This document shows positions 1-13,655 of a DNA stretch of 64,000 bases, piece by piece. Origin of the DNA: Sympetrum striolatum (lineage: Eukaryota; Arthropoda; Insecta; Odonata; Libellulidae); contig OX388349.1 in assembly GCA_947579665.1 (NCBI GenBank), positions 71,242,841 to 71,306,840 of the forward strand, written 5' to 3'. Each line of letters begins with the position of its first letter. The stretch's first letter is position 1. The position numbers and the translations under genes are program-made. The notes under the pieces were generated by a model. That model made no database searches and was not told where the DNA came from. It worked only from the letters and a program-made list of their open reading frames with translations.

Positions 1-2282
1 GGCTCTGATAATCCGTTCCTCTCTTAATCAGAAAATGAAAAGATGAGCCGAATACCAACCAATTGAGGAGTACGAAAACGAGGATATCGGAAGATCGATG
101 AAACTTAAAGCAGGATATCAGACTGTAGGATATCAGTGATTGGTATATAACGGACGGGGCACTAGAAAACGAAATAAGCATTGATAAATACATTAACCCG
201 ACTAAAATAAAATAGAGCGTTTCTTAAATCATTTAATAATAAAAAACCTAGCCGTGGAGTTTTGCAAAAACAATGATGTTTTTAAGGGCAAAATTATTAT
301 ATGGCGAATTATAATAGATGGTATGGAGCATTTTTCTTTAATGATTTATACATTTTATTACGTGAATAAATTTTACAATTCTGTATATACATTATGATTA
401 ACCTTCTGACAAAAATAAATCATTCACTTTATAATCAAAAAGTTTTAAGATAAACAGATTGCCTATAGAATACACAATAGCTTAACACAATTTAAGGAAA
501 AATAAACACAGGTATAGGTTCTGCTAAGCCTAAAATGGCTTGTCAGCTGGTGCCTTTTTTAAACAAAGAAGTAATAATTAACAAAGATATTAAAATCATA
601 CATGTATACAATTAAATACTAATTGAAAAGACTATATTATCTATATTTGAACGACACATTTATCATCTATATTTACATAATATTAATATTCAAATATTTT
701 ACAGCACAAACCAATATTAAGTACAATAAATGTTGAAATATATATACATACAGACAGTCCATACCTAGGACTTGTCCGCAGGTGCATGATTTAAAAATAG
801 AATAACTTAGTCTATATCAATCTAGTTTCAGTAACCGTTTTTCACTTCCTGTTTAAATAAGAATGAAATAATTGACGTATTATATTCTAAAGACGGGGCT
901 AATCCTCAGTCACTTACTGCAATGCCTCAAATCATCCACCAGAATTGGTAATGCGTGCTCCACCAATCAGAAAAGAGGCAGCTTTTCACATTAAACGAAG
1001 ATTAAAATTAGACGCTTAAAATCTAGGGAACAATGAAATCACGTCCATCCTACGCCCTTCCCGACCCATCATTCACGCCATCCTTGACGAAGGGCATAGC
1101 TGAATTATTTTGCATCGCATTAAAGAGACTTCGTTTAAGGAGGGAAAAATTAAACACCGCAGAGCTATGACGTCACCTCCTTCGTTTCAAAAATTCCGTT
1201 CAGAATGGATTCGAACCGAGCCAGCAATCAAAAACGAGATGAGGATTAAGATTTTGAAATAAGAGGGAGAAAGATCTTCCGTTGGAGAAAAATACATAGT
1301 GCAGGGAGAGGGTATATTAGATGAAACACTACATTGAAATTCCAGATGCTTCCGAGAAGAATGCGATATTTCTCTATCCGAAATCTGCGGGAAAATCCGG
1401 CTGGGTTTGATGCCGTTCATTTCAATGGAAGGGAACGAAATAAAATTTTCGAAGATGGGAATGAACGTGAATTGACAAGTAAAGATTAGAAAAAAAAACA
1501 TCAAGGAAAATCTCATCGAAATTTCAGTAACGCAATATCAGTTACAAATATACGAAATCAGGACAACAAATGGCATGATATAAGATCACGTATGCGCGTT
1601 CTATCCAGAAATTTTGTAATTACTATAAGATATATAAAATCGGTTCCGATTTTTTCCAGTTTCTTTCGAATGCACAATCCCTAAAATGCGTTGGAACAAG
1701 TACAAGTATATATCCACAAAAACAGACTGAAATATTTCTCCTCTCATTGAAGAAAGATATGAAACTATTAAAATATACTAAACAAGAAAACGAGTTCGAA
1801 GTAAATCAACGAAACTAAAGTGATAAAGTTTAGTAAGGCAAGGATATGGACATAGGCGTGGTTTCACCGGAAAGAGCTTTGTAATAATGTATTTAAAAAT
1901 ATATAACATGCAGAGAAATGAGCTGAAGGAAACAAAGGGTATACGTTTCCAAAATATTCTTGGTTTTTAAGATATTCTATAGTTTTGACGAATTTTTGAA
2001 TGAAAGAAACAGTTGGTTGTAAATATGCACATATATAAGTGTATACTTCTGTACTGCAAGTACCTTAGGAGAGTATGTGTTTATATATCTGTGTAAATAA
2101 AAAAATTCTACTATGATAAACATAATTAATATTGTAATTTAGATTTTGTAATTTGTGCTACTAATTTGTAGACGTATTAACTATATTACTTATCCTGTAC
2201 ATACTTAATATGTAATTAAATAAATAAAAACTAATATTATTATATTCTCCATCCGACAACACTAAAAACCACTCCACCACCG
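1..2282. other. AT-rich non-coding DNA, no gene recognised
   Basis: I see no gene, RNA or clear mobile element here. The longest open frame (1187-1516, minus strand, 109 codons) has a low-complexity F/I/S-rich product with no motif and looks like chance. Poly-A/T runs and scattered stops in all frames dominate. Confidence 0.6.
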
Positions 2283-2440
2283 GTCGTGGTGGCGGAGTGG
2301 TTAACGTGCTAGCGCGTTAACGCTCCAACCTCACGGTCCCGGGTTCGAATCCCGGCTAATCGGATTTTTCCGGTTAGGGAATGGTTGTCTGTGTATGTTG
2401 CGTGTGTGTGTGTGATATTAATAAAAAAATTAAATGCATA
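2283..2440 (+). repeat. tRNA-derived SINE, copy 1
   Basis: A polymerase III type-2 promoter is visible: an A box TGGCGGAGTGG at 2290-2300 and a perfect B box GGTTCGAATCC at 2342-2352. The head resembles a tRNA-Ser-like gene starting near 2283. It is not a working tRNA: the 7 bases before the A box (GTCGTGG) do not pair with the sequence after the B box (GGCTAATCGG), so no acceptor stem forms. A tRNA-unrelated body with CGGATTTTTCCGG, a TG-rich stretch and an A-rich tail near 2420-2440 follow. The same arrangement recurs at 38.29 kb, which makes a SINE family more likely than a lone tRNA pseudogene. The 3' limit is approximate and I could not fix target-site duplications. Confidence 0.75.
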
Positions 2441-5400
2441 AAAAAGGAACAAAATTAAGAAAAGGGGTTCATTGAAGGAATAGCTTTCCTAGGCTAAAAT
2501 TCGCCCAAAAAATAAGACATTATTATTATTATTAAATATTTCATAGGAGAAGTGTGACGTGAGAAAACTCCGAAACTCATCAGCAATCATTAATCACTAA
2601 ACTGGAATTCAAAGAAAATTCAGTAGATTTAAATATAATTTTTCAATTTTTGGGACGAAGATACAGTGATTGTAATATTCATAAGAAGGGAGTGTTAAAA
2701 TACATATATTTACGCATTTAACGATCTAGGAATTTAAATGTAGACTTAAATTTCCGATAATTATAGATGAAGGGTGAGCTTAAACTAGGAATTGAAAAAA
2801 AAAATAGAAGCCCTGTATTTTATTTCCATACATAAATCGACTCCGAATGATTACGAACTCCTCCGACTTTATCGAAAGCGAATTCTGGACGAACAAATAA
2901 TTCATAAATTGATCGAAGCCCCCATCGATGAAACATGTTTCCCGGAACTACAGAATGAACTGATCGGAAACAAGGATGAGGATAATAGGCGAACAATGAA
3001 AAAGGAAGTCCCTATATAAGGTTAAAATATGTTATGCGTAACAGAGAAAGGAGAAATGAAGCGTCATAAACTTAAGAATTTATGCATAATATTAGGGAAA
3101 AATCATGAAAAATCACACACGATAAAAAAGCAAGACTTATTTGACTCTTGATATGCACTCTGAGATAAACGAAAAAATCCTTGCAGACATTTTACTTTTC
3201 AGCATAATTCGTGATAAAGATATCATCTTTAATTGACGCTAAATTTGTCCCTCACTGATTAAAACCTTGAAAGCAGCATCATTGTAAACTCGAAATGAAT
3301 TTAAAAATTAATAACGAAATAATACATGAATGTAATTGTTTTCTTTAGAGTACATTGCTCTCTTAACTTGAAAATGAAGGAAATTTTACAATGATGCAAA
3401 AAACGTATTATCTTGTAACAAGTTACACACACAACCCCAAAATGTTCCAACTTTCGTTGATCAAACCAAAAGAGCGTACACATCATGTTAAATGAAAATT
3501 GTAGGCTTAATTATGGACTTTTAGATAATACCTGCGCTAGATACGAGTTCTCGTAAGTTCATATCTCTACAAAACCCTGATAACTTTTGGTTCAAATCCT
3601 GAAATATTTATTCCCAAGCGAAGTAGAATATCACTCAAAGCTTTCGCGAGATAAGTTTAAAGCCATGCAAGACAAACATTGGCAGAGACAAGAAGCAACT
3701 ACCCTAAAGCTAACAAAGAAGACGAAATACCCTGCCCGAGAAAAAAAATGACCTCGAGTCTACAAATTAGAATTAGAAAGAGTTGTTTTTAATGCGTGTA
3801 AAAAGACTACTAATAATTAAAAGCAAGTAAGATGGACTCCCTAGCAGAGGCAACTACCCCAAACTGAGCTCAGTATTCATACTTTCCTATTGAAAAGATC
3901 TTTTATCAGGTAGAGCGACGGTACGCAAACATCAGTGAAAGGCGGCATTGAATTTCCTTGCAGAAAATCATTTTGAAATGTCATTACTGAATTATGGAGC
4001 GTCTAAAGCAAACCAGTACATGAAATTAAAACGACCGCTCCGCCATAAAGGTGTTTTTCACCTCCTTTTGAGATAACGAAATTGTGGATTTTCCAGTGAG
4101 ACCTGATTGATGAAGCGATTCTAGTCGGAAATCCTCCAAGGTAATCAAGACAAGAACGGCGAATAGATTTCAATCGATGATGAGTAAACTTAATTGGAAA
4201 ATGTAATCAAATTTTAGATTTAAAAATAGATTGATTTAATCTAGCACATTTTATCATACATAAATACAATAATCGCAACCACAACGGAAATATTTATTTT
4301 ATAAAGAATTGATGTACAATATAAGATCGTTTCCGTAAATAAATAGGTTCAAAATAGATATTTATTGAGCACTGAGCTGATTTTGTCAACAACTAGTCGT
4401 GTCAAGGGATACCACTGGAGTGCCATGGCAATCTATTTTACCAATAGTAAATGGAATCTAATACGTAACTCTAAATCCATATTTCAAGAATTTTATCTGA
4501 ATTTTCAAGAGTTGTCAATTTTCAAGAATTTTATCAAGGCTTTGGTGACGACATGAAAAATTAGGTAGAACATTAGTCGAACAGAAGTAATTATGCAAAA
4601 AGAAGGACATAAAAGTACCTACTTCAACCGGAAGCAATAGCCGTATTAAAAAGAGACGCCTCAATCATTTCACCTTACTTACAGAAAATCATTAATTTGT
4701 TCCAACTCATACTAAAACTGTTATTAATTAAATATACAATTTTATGCGAATTTAATGATTGAATGAACAATCCAATTCCGTGATTGATCACTATCAATGG
4801 AAAATAATTAATCAAACTATATTACTGTTTAGGGTGGTCAACTTTGTAAAACATTTCACCTAAGCGACGTAAAACACTTTGGATCATTTACTTAGATAAA
4901 TAATGATCGCAACACGGCTCCTCGATACGGGGATATTCTCGTCCATTCCAGGAGTCTGTGCCTCCCTGAAATAAACACTAAAGTCGGGGGCAGTTCTTCT
5001 TCGCTAGCCCCCCGTGAATAATACACGCAGAGATAAAGCAACCGAGGCGAAGTAATCCGCTGAGAGAAGGGAAACCAGAAGGCCAAAGACAATCTCTTAT
5101 CTCTCGCCGTCCATTCCGAATAAGAAGTAGGGGAATGGAATAGAGGAAGGGAGAGACGCCTCAAACACAAGAAAGGCATCAGCAAACGTCTGAGAAAGTG
5201 AGACGCCGTGTATCTGAGAAAATTTTGAATCATCGACAGGGAGAAGTTGACGACAAGCAACAGCTGAAATTTTTCAGAGAAGAAACAGAATGATTATAAG
5301 TCCAAAGAAAAGTCTGAAACGGACGATAAAATATTTATCGACGAGATTGATTGAAATAGATATAAGGAAAAGGTGTTTTAGAGATAATATTTGTGATTTC

Positions 5401-8400
5401 CAAACTAAGTTTTCCCTGAAAACTGAAATTACGTTATCCAGAACAACAATATAACAAGTCGATATGAATGAAGATAGAGCATCAGGGATATACTTTAAGA
5501 AACTCCTTAAAAATTTTTGGATAGATATAAAATTAGAAAAAATCAACAAAGATGAATCAATGACCAAAATCGGAAGTAAAAGAAATATTTATTTTACAAC
5601 GATACGAATAATGTCAATTCCTGTATAGAAAAGTAAAGAAAAACACGAAATTTTAGAGAAATGCCTACCAACGTTACATTTTTACTAATAAACAGTTCAG
5701 TTACTAATTAAGTTTAAATGAAAATACTTCCTAGATGCATTTCCAATTCCTTGACTTATAAATGCAAACTATTTTATACATTACTATCATCATGCAAAAA
5801 CGATTTCTAACTAAAACGTCGCTAAATAATATCTAATCTATAGCTAAACACAAAAATTATCACAGTTTCATTCAAATCGCATACTTATTGATTAACTGAA
5901 GATATGATACATCTGTAAAATTATATTTGTTATGTAGGTTAAATATTCACTGCATAAATATTCAGGTTGACGTAATTATCCGGAAATATGCTAAAATAGA
6001 ATAGGTAAAAGAAAGACCGCGAATAAATCGCCAAACTGTAGACGAGCTCATTGATAGCAATGCATAGCTCGAGCATTGAGGAGCAATGGTCCGAGCGGAG
6101 GAAGTATCTCCGCCATTTCTAAAGACTTAGGAAACGGTGCGATTTTAACTTTAAAACCAATCTCCTTCAATGCTTCTCCAGCAGTGTTTAAGAAAGTTGG
6201 AAAATGGGATCTGTTGGAAGTTGAGGAGTAGAGATGAGTAGTTGAGGGGAAGTGGAGGAGGTGAAAGGCTGGATCTCTTGAAGGGGACCGGATGCTGAAA
6301 CAAGATGGAGAAGGTGGAAACTTGGGGAAATTCTTGAGGATAGAAGCAAAAAGCATACACCTTCGAAAAAGGCGAACGCGAAAGGAAAGAAGGACACGAT
6401 CGAAAGAAATAGTAAAAGAATAAATGTCTTCGAGTGAAGTTGGGACTGTGAACTTTCCTTGATAAACATTCGGGAACATAAAAATACACCATATATATAT
6501 TCCAAAGTAGATAAACAAATCCTAAAAATATTCTTTACAACTTAAAGAAGAACGGAAATGGATAGGACATAAATATATCCATCCCATCGGAAAAGAGACG
6601 AAGGGATTGGGAAAACTTGTGAAAATTTTCAATTTCAACGAATGTGTTTGGCAAATTCTCGATACATAATTGGGAAACAGCACATGAATAAATAAGGAAT
6701 CAACGAAAATGTAAACGTACCTTCATAGCGAAAGAGAAACAAAATGAGGAGAGAAATGATGGTGTAGAATTACTTTACATATTTATTAGAATAAAGCAAA
6801 TCTAAATCAAACATCCGGATTTACACAAAAAATAGCTTCATAGCAAGATTCACCATTTAAAATAATGTTACAATAATGAAAGATTATTGGTACCAATTTA
6901 CGTTCAATTCAATCTTAAAGAGAACTCAGAACTATTATTATTTGATAGAAGTGACGTCGGAAGACGAAAATTAAAGACTAACATTGATATGTTTAATATC
7001 TTTCCTCGATTAATTTTTCTTCGTATTAAAAAAAAACATGGCAAGGTATGAAAAAAAAAGAAAATCAGGGCAAATTTATAAGAGAATCTTAAAACCGATC
7101 ATGCTAGAAATCAACCTGTAAATGCAAATAAACAAGAACCTTCGAATGGCATAAATGGTAGTTGAATCTTAACTACCATAAATGTTAGCTAAGTAGAGGA
7201 AGAGAAATATTTTCAATTTTTAAAGGTACAAAAAGCTAGGATTATAATGAAGACGGTAAGATGAGGAGTTGAGCGAATCGGGAAACATCTGCAAGGGGTT
7301 GATGATAGAGACCGAAATATCAGAAGAGAGAGAATGGAGAAATAGAATGGCGAAAGATTTGAAGGAATGAGGATTTGGAGATGATAGTGGTTGAAATTGC
7401 CTCTTCCGGGGCCTTCCCAACAGATACCAAGATAATTCTCTGCCTTATCCTCCAATCTTGACGAGAATACCATTGTTTATTTTACAGATTACTAAAACAG
7501 CCTCTCCAATCACACTTTGTCTCTAATGATAGTTAAGACGTTTAAGTTCGTTTCTCCTTGAGCGAGCACTTAAGAAAATCCAACCGAAGAAAGCCAAACT
7601 GCAAACCAAAGTTCCTCGTGAAATTTTCGCGTTAATTTAAAATCCATCAATTGCACGTAATTTATGATTAAACGTCAAAGCGGCTTACATCATGATTATG
7701 AGTCGATCATGCTACGTTAACTTCCTATTATTAGTTTTTGTGCAGCTATACTCAATTATATACGATCACTCAACAACAGAATAAATAATATCGAATAAAT
7801 TTTAAAGGTGTTTGGTAAAAAAACATTAAGAATTCCATAATACATTTGGTAAAAAATTATAATCGTAGTACCAAAGATCCATTACTTCAAAAATCACTGA
7901 GAACTTTGTAAATGCAAATATAATTTCGTAAAATTCTCAACTAAATAAATGGATGATCAGCATAACATCCAAGCAATCATTTACAAAACTCAGCAAAGAC
8001 ATTGAGATACGCAGAAATACTTTAATTGTAGGGTGTCTCTTAAATAGTCTCGGAAAGTTTCTTAAATTTCCTGAAAGGTCATGATGTAGTTACTTTACAC
8101 CAATGATAATGTTCTCGTATCAAGTCACAGAATAGTCCAACAAATTTAGACACGATTTAATATAATACTTTAATCAAAAAAGTTGTTTTTGCTAATCGAA
8201 AGGCATCAATAACGGCCGCTTATTTTTTAATTTAACAGGAATTCCAAAGGTAAGAAAAGAAAATAAAATTTAATCACTTTACTTTTGTAATGGGTTCTAA
8301 AAACATCGTAAAAAGTACATTGATACTCTTGCATGACAATTACCTCATTTACCTAATAATGTTCACTCTAGATGCTCCAAAAACCTTAATTAACTACCTT

Positions 8401-10791
8401 AATTGGAATTTTAAATTGAATTCGATTGGAGAGGGATTGAGGACTTCCAGTTCATAAATCTACCAAAATTATTTGACGCAACTGTATACGCCCTTGGTAC
8501 TTCAATATCACACAGTTGAATACAACCACCAATATTTTCCAATCCGTTAAACACACAGGAAATCACAAAGTGAAATAATTAGAGAGTTCACGGAAGGAGA
8601 ATAACCCTATGACCTTTGGGAAAATTGAATAGCAACCCTGGGCCAACTGACTGTTGTGATTCCGTCCTTCTCCCAAAAAAAACACTAAAAATCCGCCAAT
8701 CGCCGCCGATCGAAATAAATTATTCAAACGGACCGCTTCATAAAACCCACACAAACCAAGAGACGTGACATTTAAAGACCTCGACGGTGGGAAGCGTGGG
8801 TTCGCTTCAATGTACTCTGTTTAATAGTAAGGGGACGTCTTTGTCGCCCAACCAGAGAAAGCCACAATGCAAAGAGCAGAAAATCCCTTGCTAGAGGATA
8901 AATTTGCTACCGATAGAAAGCATTCTAAAAGCAGAAATCTCGAACGTACTATCAAAACTCAAACGAACTGGTCATTATTTCAAATATCTTCTGACTAAAA
9001 GATTAATTTCTAGTGAAATGAAATATCCAACTTGTCATAAATTGATTGAATTATTAAAATAATTACTTTTTCAGTTATCGGATCGACTACAATCGAACTT
9101 TGATTAGTATATTGAAATAATTGCAATCCAAAAAAGATAAAAAACGAAAAGTTATTAATTAACTATTTAATTTTATTGCATACTCGGGATTATTAAATTA
9201 ACTCATGATTTTGGCACTCATTTAATTAAAAATAACCATATTATGAGCATTAAATTGATACACATTTATTTTGATTACTTACTAAAGACGAGTACTTTTA
9301 TTATGTCCGATAATAGCACCAATAATAGCCCGTGAAGCAATAATACTTTTTGATGAGTGATAAATCTAAAGCTTCTGAAGAAAACTTAGATAGGCTACTA
9401 TTCCAGCAAGTCACTAAAGTAACACCTACGGACGCATATAAATTTTATTGAAATGGTGACTTATGGTGTTATTGAAAAAAAGTCTTTCGACTTTTGGTAT
9501 AAGATTAGAGAAATATGATAATCACGAAAACTTGAGAACTACCTATTAGCTAGATAAAAATGACCGTCACACACATTTATAGGATAAGTAAAACTTTACT
9601 TTTACAACTGGAAATGTTAGATTTATCACCGATTGCTAAAAAGCAAATGATTAAGGTGACTGTAGAATCGCTTCAGATTGTCCTTTTTTTATAATCTCTC
9701 TAAAACTAGTTCAATGGTAGTCGAAAAGAGCAATGAGAAAACTATGGTAGGAATAGTATACAGTTACCGATAGTTTTTTTGCCAATTCACAGTTAGACCA
9801 TATTCACCAATTGAAATCTATCAGCACTCATATATCTTTGAAAAGACATTCCAAATGTTTGTTGAATGGTTAGTTATATCCGAAAGAAAAAAAAAGATGT
9901 TTCGTGTGCAGAGATTGAGGGGAAAATGGAAGAAGTGACGAAATAAGTAAACGGAAGTGAAGGAGATAGAAATATATACAAAATATTGTTTCATCCTAGA
10001 AACTTGGGAGAAAACAAACGGATGCAAGAATATGGATATATTTGTCACTATATTTCTAATACTAAAGGACGATCATGAAGAATAGATGAAACTTCGCATT
10101 CGAGGCATAATTCCTAATGAAGACCACAAACATGTTCGAAAGAAACTGATGTGTATTAAATACAAAATTACGATGAAAACATAGGAGCTAAGAAAATTGA
10201 AAAAGAACATTCAGAAGGTAGATAATACCTATTCCGTAGAAAAAGTGCATACACTGGAATTAACATCCCTCGGATGGTTATGGTTATTTAAAGTTTAGTA
10301 GACCTATTCCGTGGTAATCATGACAATGAAATGCCCGAAAAAAATCAGGAGAGAATCTCCTTACGAAAGAGGCTTTAATGGATAGCGAGATATGGCGGAA
10401 CGCATTTGCATTGCTCGCGATAAGCGAGAGACAAGGTGCAATACGCTAATTGAAAATCTGAAATTTCCACAATGTCATCCGATATGCGAAACAGTAGCGA
10501 CGTAATTACAGATGCCTGTTATCTTCTCCTATCCGTAGAGGCAAACAACATCAATCAACGTCAAATTAAATCTATCTGATTGCATAACACAAATATCTTT
10601 ACCAAGTATATTCCCAAGAATAACATTCAAAATTTCAACTACCTAGGATAAAAAAGTGACCCGCTCGTTAATTTTTAGCCTACAGAATAAAGTATATGGT
10701 ACTTTGTATGATTTGCGTTTTAGCGAAGAATACGCGAAAAGCAAATGAAAATATGATCATTATTGCATTCCTTAACAAGAAATTATATTCT
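2441..10791. other. AT-rich non-coding DNA, no gene recognised
   Basis: I found no supportable gene in this 8.3 kb. An (ATT)n run lies at 2519-2534 and a small hairpin with roughly 9-bp arms at 7155-7179. Purine-rich blocks at about 6180-6440 and 7255-7400 create open frames on the minus strand (up to 156 codons at 6048-6518) whose S/F/P/L-rich products come from the strand bias and are open in several overlapping frames. A 75-codon plus-strand frame at 2792-3019 has a balanced, charged composition but no recognised family and no clear start. Confidence 0.55.
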
Positions 10792-10970
10792 TGGAAAAAT
10801 GAAAAACTCACTTAGTAAAAATTCCACAAAAATATATTTCTCTACTGCGACATGTTTCAACTCGCAGAGTTATCATCAGGCTTAAATGATAACTCCGTGA
10901 GTTGAAACACGTCGCAGTAGAGAAATATATTTTTGTGGAATTTTTCCTAAGTGAGTTTTTCATTTTTCCA
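10792..10970. mobile_element. 179-bp palindromic element with hammerhead-like core (Penelope-like element derivative?)
   Basis: The two halves form a near-perfect inverted repeat centred at about 10881. Each arm is about 85 nt, begins TGGAAAAATGAAAAACTCAC, and differs from the other at only about five positions apart from the turn. Each arm carries the same module: a 5-bp stem (AACTC/GAGTT), then GAAAC, then GTC, as in a hammerhead ribozyme. Minimal type I hammerheads are known in the terminal repeats of Penelope-like retroelements in arthropods. I infer that this is two head-to-head fragments of such a repeat, or a foldback element derived from one. No reverse transcriptase or GIY-YIG coding sequence is seen nearby. 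It could instead be an unrelated MITE, but the ribozyme-like core argues against that. Confidence 0.7.
10849..10881 (-). ncRNA. Hammerhead ribozyme-like motif, minimal type I
   Basis: Read on the minus strand, the order is CTGATGA (10873-10879), one extra T, stem II AACTC/GAGTT closed by a 3-nt TGC loop (10859-10871), GAAAC (10854-10858), a 2-nt loop, and GTC (10849-10851). This is the hammerhead catalytic core with a 2-bp stem III (A-U, C-G). Predicted cleavage would be after GTC. Stem I pairs for only about 2 bp in this copy (GC with GC), because the palindrome places the other arm where the 5' stem I strand should be, so activity is doubtful. The opposite arm (plus strand, about 10881-10914) keeps stem II, GAAAC and GTC but has TAAATGA instead of CTGATGA. 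Confidence 0.6.
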
Positions 10971-12270
10971 TTGATATGGAATTCCGCCAAGTAACGGCTT
11001 CTACTATTGATTATAAATTATATTCTATTTTTCTTATTGTGTTACATATATAAAGGCCAATATTTGACATCAATTCACTACTTAAGAAAAGAATAAAAGG
11101 AAAGGAAAACGGGATCGTTTCCATATATTGACGTATATTCAACGCTACTCGAGCTGCTTGGAGTTAAATATTACCAGACACACAAAAATATAGAATGAAT
11201 AAAAAAAAATTATATTAATTACTAATTTTACTTCAGTATATAAAGCTATAAAGAGCAATAAAATGATTAAAAAGTTAACGATGAAAATTAATAATATAAT
11301 ATCCAGATACGAATAAAAGGAGGCCAAATAATAAACTAAAGAGTTGAACCTTTCACTTATTGGAAGGAAGACATGAGGTAAATTTAAAAAAAACTTTTTA
11401 ACTTCCACTATTTAATGATATATATCAATTTTATATAAATATACAAATTGGAAGTTACAAAGTTTGTTTTTGATTTTCATCACGCTAAATAATACTGTAT
11501 CATTCTTCTTTAAAAAGGAAGCATTGCAAGTATTATCCTGTCCTAAGTACAGATTTGTAAATAGATACTTTGATGACATCAGGGACAAACGAAGGTGACA
11601 GAATGTTTATTTAGCATCCTGGAGCTGCACGAGCAGACTAAGGAAAACCTTAAGACTAATTAGAATGCGCGGTGAGAATCTGCGGAAAAGGAATACGTGG
11701 AAGGGGGAGGATGATTAACAGAAAGGCAATTATTGAGAGTAGAAGTGAAATAGAAGGTGTCACGGAGAGAAAGTGACAGAAAGTCTAGAGTTTGGAGACG
11801 GGATCGCGTGTTTTGTGAGCATTAGATTCCAAAGGCGGCGAAAGGAGCCCAATTGAATTCGCCTCTCTCACGATGAGAGAAATTCATTTCGAAATTAGTC
11901 ACGCTATACGAAGGGTTGCAAATATGAACTGTTGCTGAAAGACTCTTCCCATCACGCTAATTTATCGTCCGAAAAGTCAGAGAATGTTAAATTGGCATTA
12001 AGAGGAAATATAACAAGAGAAATATAACTCCTACATTTTCAAGTGGAGGAAATGTTTTTAATTCTCGGACGTAATTTTGAGAATTCTAAATGAGTGAGTT
12101 AACCACTATTATATTATTACTAATGATAGTTCAAACATATTGGTGAGAGATTCTATGAAAAAATAAGTGTACGATCAAAATTACCGATATATTGATAACT
12201 TTTCCTTTGAAATTGCAACCGCGGAGGAAGAAACGTTTCATCAAATTCAATCTAAGAATCATTTTATATT

Positions 12271-12306
12271 ACATATACATACATACATATACATACATAC
12301 ATATAT
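12271..12306. repeat. (ACAT)n/(AT)n microsatellite
   Basis: About 36 bp of ACAT/ACATAT repeats with few interruptions. It falls inside a chance 63-codon frame and explains that frame's H-T-Y-I repeats. Confidence 0.9.
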
Positions 12307-12873
12307 TTACATAGATTATGGATACGGTAATGAGCATACTTTAGAAGTCACCAAATAAAAATTCACATGAAACTAGCACGATGCGTTTTAATTAAGAATT
12401 ATTAAATATTAAATTAAATACTACACAAAATTCTACTAAGAGTCTAAGTATTCCTCAAATTCCATTGCCTTAAAAACCTTTGAGAAGATATCCTTGATAA
12501 GTCTCTTTTATATTACAACAGGATTCCTTGTTCGAAGAAATGCTTGGAAGATAATGTACAAAACATGCCAAACTTAACTTTTGTTTTCTCAATATAATGT
12601 CATAGCGAAAATATTATTTCAGAAAAAGATGTTCCAGCAATACATTTCTGTAAGTTAATTAGGTAATTGCATGATAGCTATTTTAATAATACATAATAAC
12701 ATAACAGTCTCAAGGGGGAACTTCTAGACTATATTGCAAACCATTGGTTTAAACCATTTATTAGTAGAATGCCATCATTAACTACGGATTAAAAAGTATC
12801 CATGATAAAAAAACCAACCACAGCAAGATATACGCCAGTATAGTATGATTACTTGCAATCAAATTTTAATATT

Positions 12874-12892
12874 TCTCTCTCTCTCTCTATCT
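12874..12892. repeat. (CT)n microsatellite
   Basis: A short, almost pure CT run with one interruption. No associated feature. Confidence 0.85.
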
Positions 12893-13584
12893 CAACACGC
12901 AAGATAAACTACTATCTAGAAATAATCTTTTGAATTTTCAACTCACCAGTAGTTCACAGTACTAAAGATTCTCTTCTAAAATAGAGAATTCAAACCGATT
13001 CTACGTCTATTTATTTTTGAAAAAAAAAATCACAAGTAAATAGAAAAACCAAAATCAACAAATCTACTATAAAAATCATTTACAAAATATTAAAGCAAAC
13101 TGCGAAAGAGAAAGTAGTTTATCATACATTAGCAGCGAAAGTATCTCACAGGCAGCTAGAATGTAATTCACGAGGCTCGTTGAAAAGAGCGAAAAAGTTG
13201 GAGGAAAAGTCGAGAGACACGCCCAATCCGAAAACTCACGCCCTCGCACACGTTCATGCCAACAAACTTGGGCATTTAATCAGTCTCAGGCGAAAACTTT
13301 GCATGTTCGATCATTCCGACACTCGCGTTCGCGCGAAGTGAAGGAAAAAGTGAAAGTGCGGCGGATATCCAATAAGGCAGAAACTTCGATATCGACGTAT
13401 TTAACATTTTTTGAATGACAGTGCGATTTTCGAAGCTGCAAGATCGGTTGCCGATAACATAATGTTATTTTCCGACACTCAACATACATCCTGTACGTGA
13501 ACACCATCCCAGCCGCGAGATCATGTACATCATCGAAATTTCACTAATATTAATTTGTCAGCGAAGTATTTAGCACGGAGGCTG

Positions 13585-13655
13585 GTTTGTATCTCATTCC
13601 CTCTAAAATTAGTTATAAGGGATGTTAGGGGGTGAGGCTTGCTAGGCAGGATGGA
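13585..13655 (+). repeat. Short dispersed repeat, copy 1
   Basis: It shares a core of about 70 bp with 46776-46850: a CTCATTCCCTCTA block, a TTAGTTAT block, a G-rich (G)GTGAGG block and GCTAGGCAGGATG near the end. In the other copy the corresponding blocks pair as a hairpin; here that pairing is eroded. The family is not recognised. It could be a MITE or part of a SINE. Confidence 0.55.

Larger units (their letters stand above)
10971..13584. other. AT-rich non-coding DNA, no gene recognised
   Basis: No gene is recognisable. Simple repeats are listed separately. A 9-bp inverted repeat (TAACTTCCA...TGGAAGTTA) spans 11399-11457 and is too short to define an element. A purine-rich stretch runs about 11690-11850. 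From 13130 to 13510 the sequence is richer in GC and CpG than its surroundings, but no frame there looks like a known protein. Confidence 0.55.

Noticed and set aside
2283..2364. Functional tRNA-Ser gene
   Set aside because: A and B boxes are present but the acceptor stem cannot pair and a SINE-type body follows.
4892..5260. 122-codon minus-strand frame
   Set aside because: L/S/R-rich product with no motif; the frame results from a local lack of stops in a GC-richer patch.
6048..6518. 156-codon minus-strand frame
   Set aside because: It lies in a purine-rich block, is open in three overlapping minus-strand frames, and has a low-complexity S/F/P/L composition with no motif.
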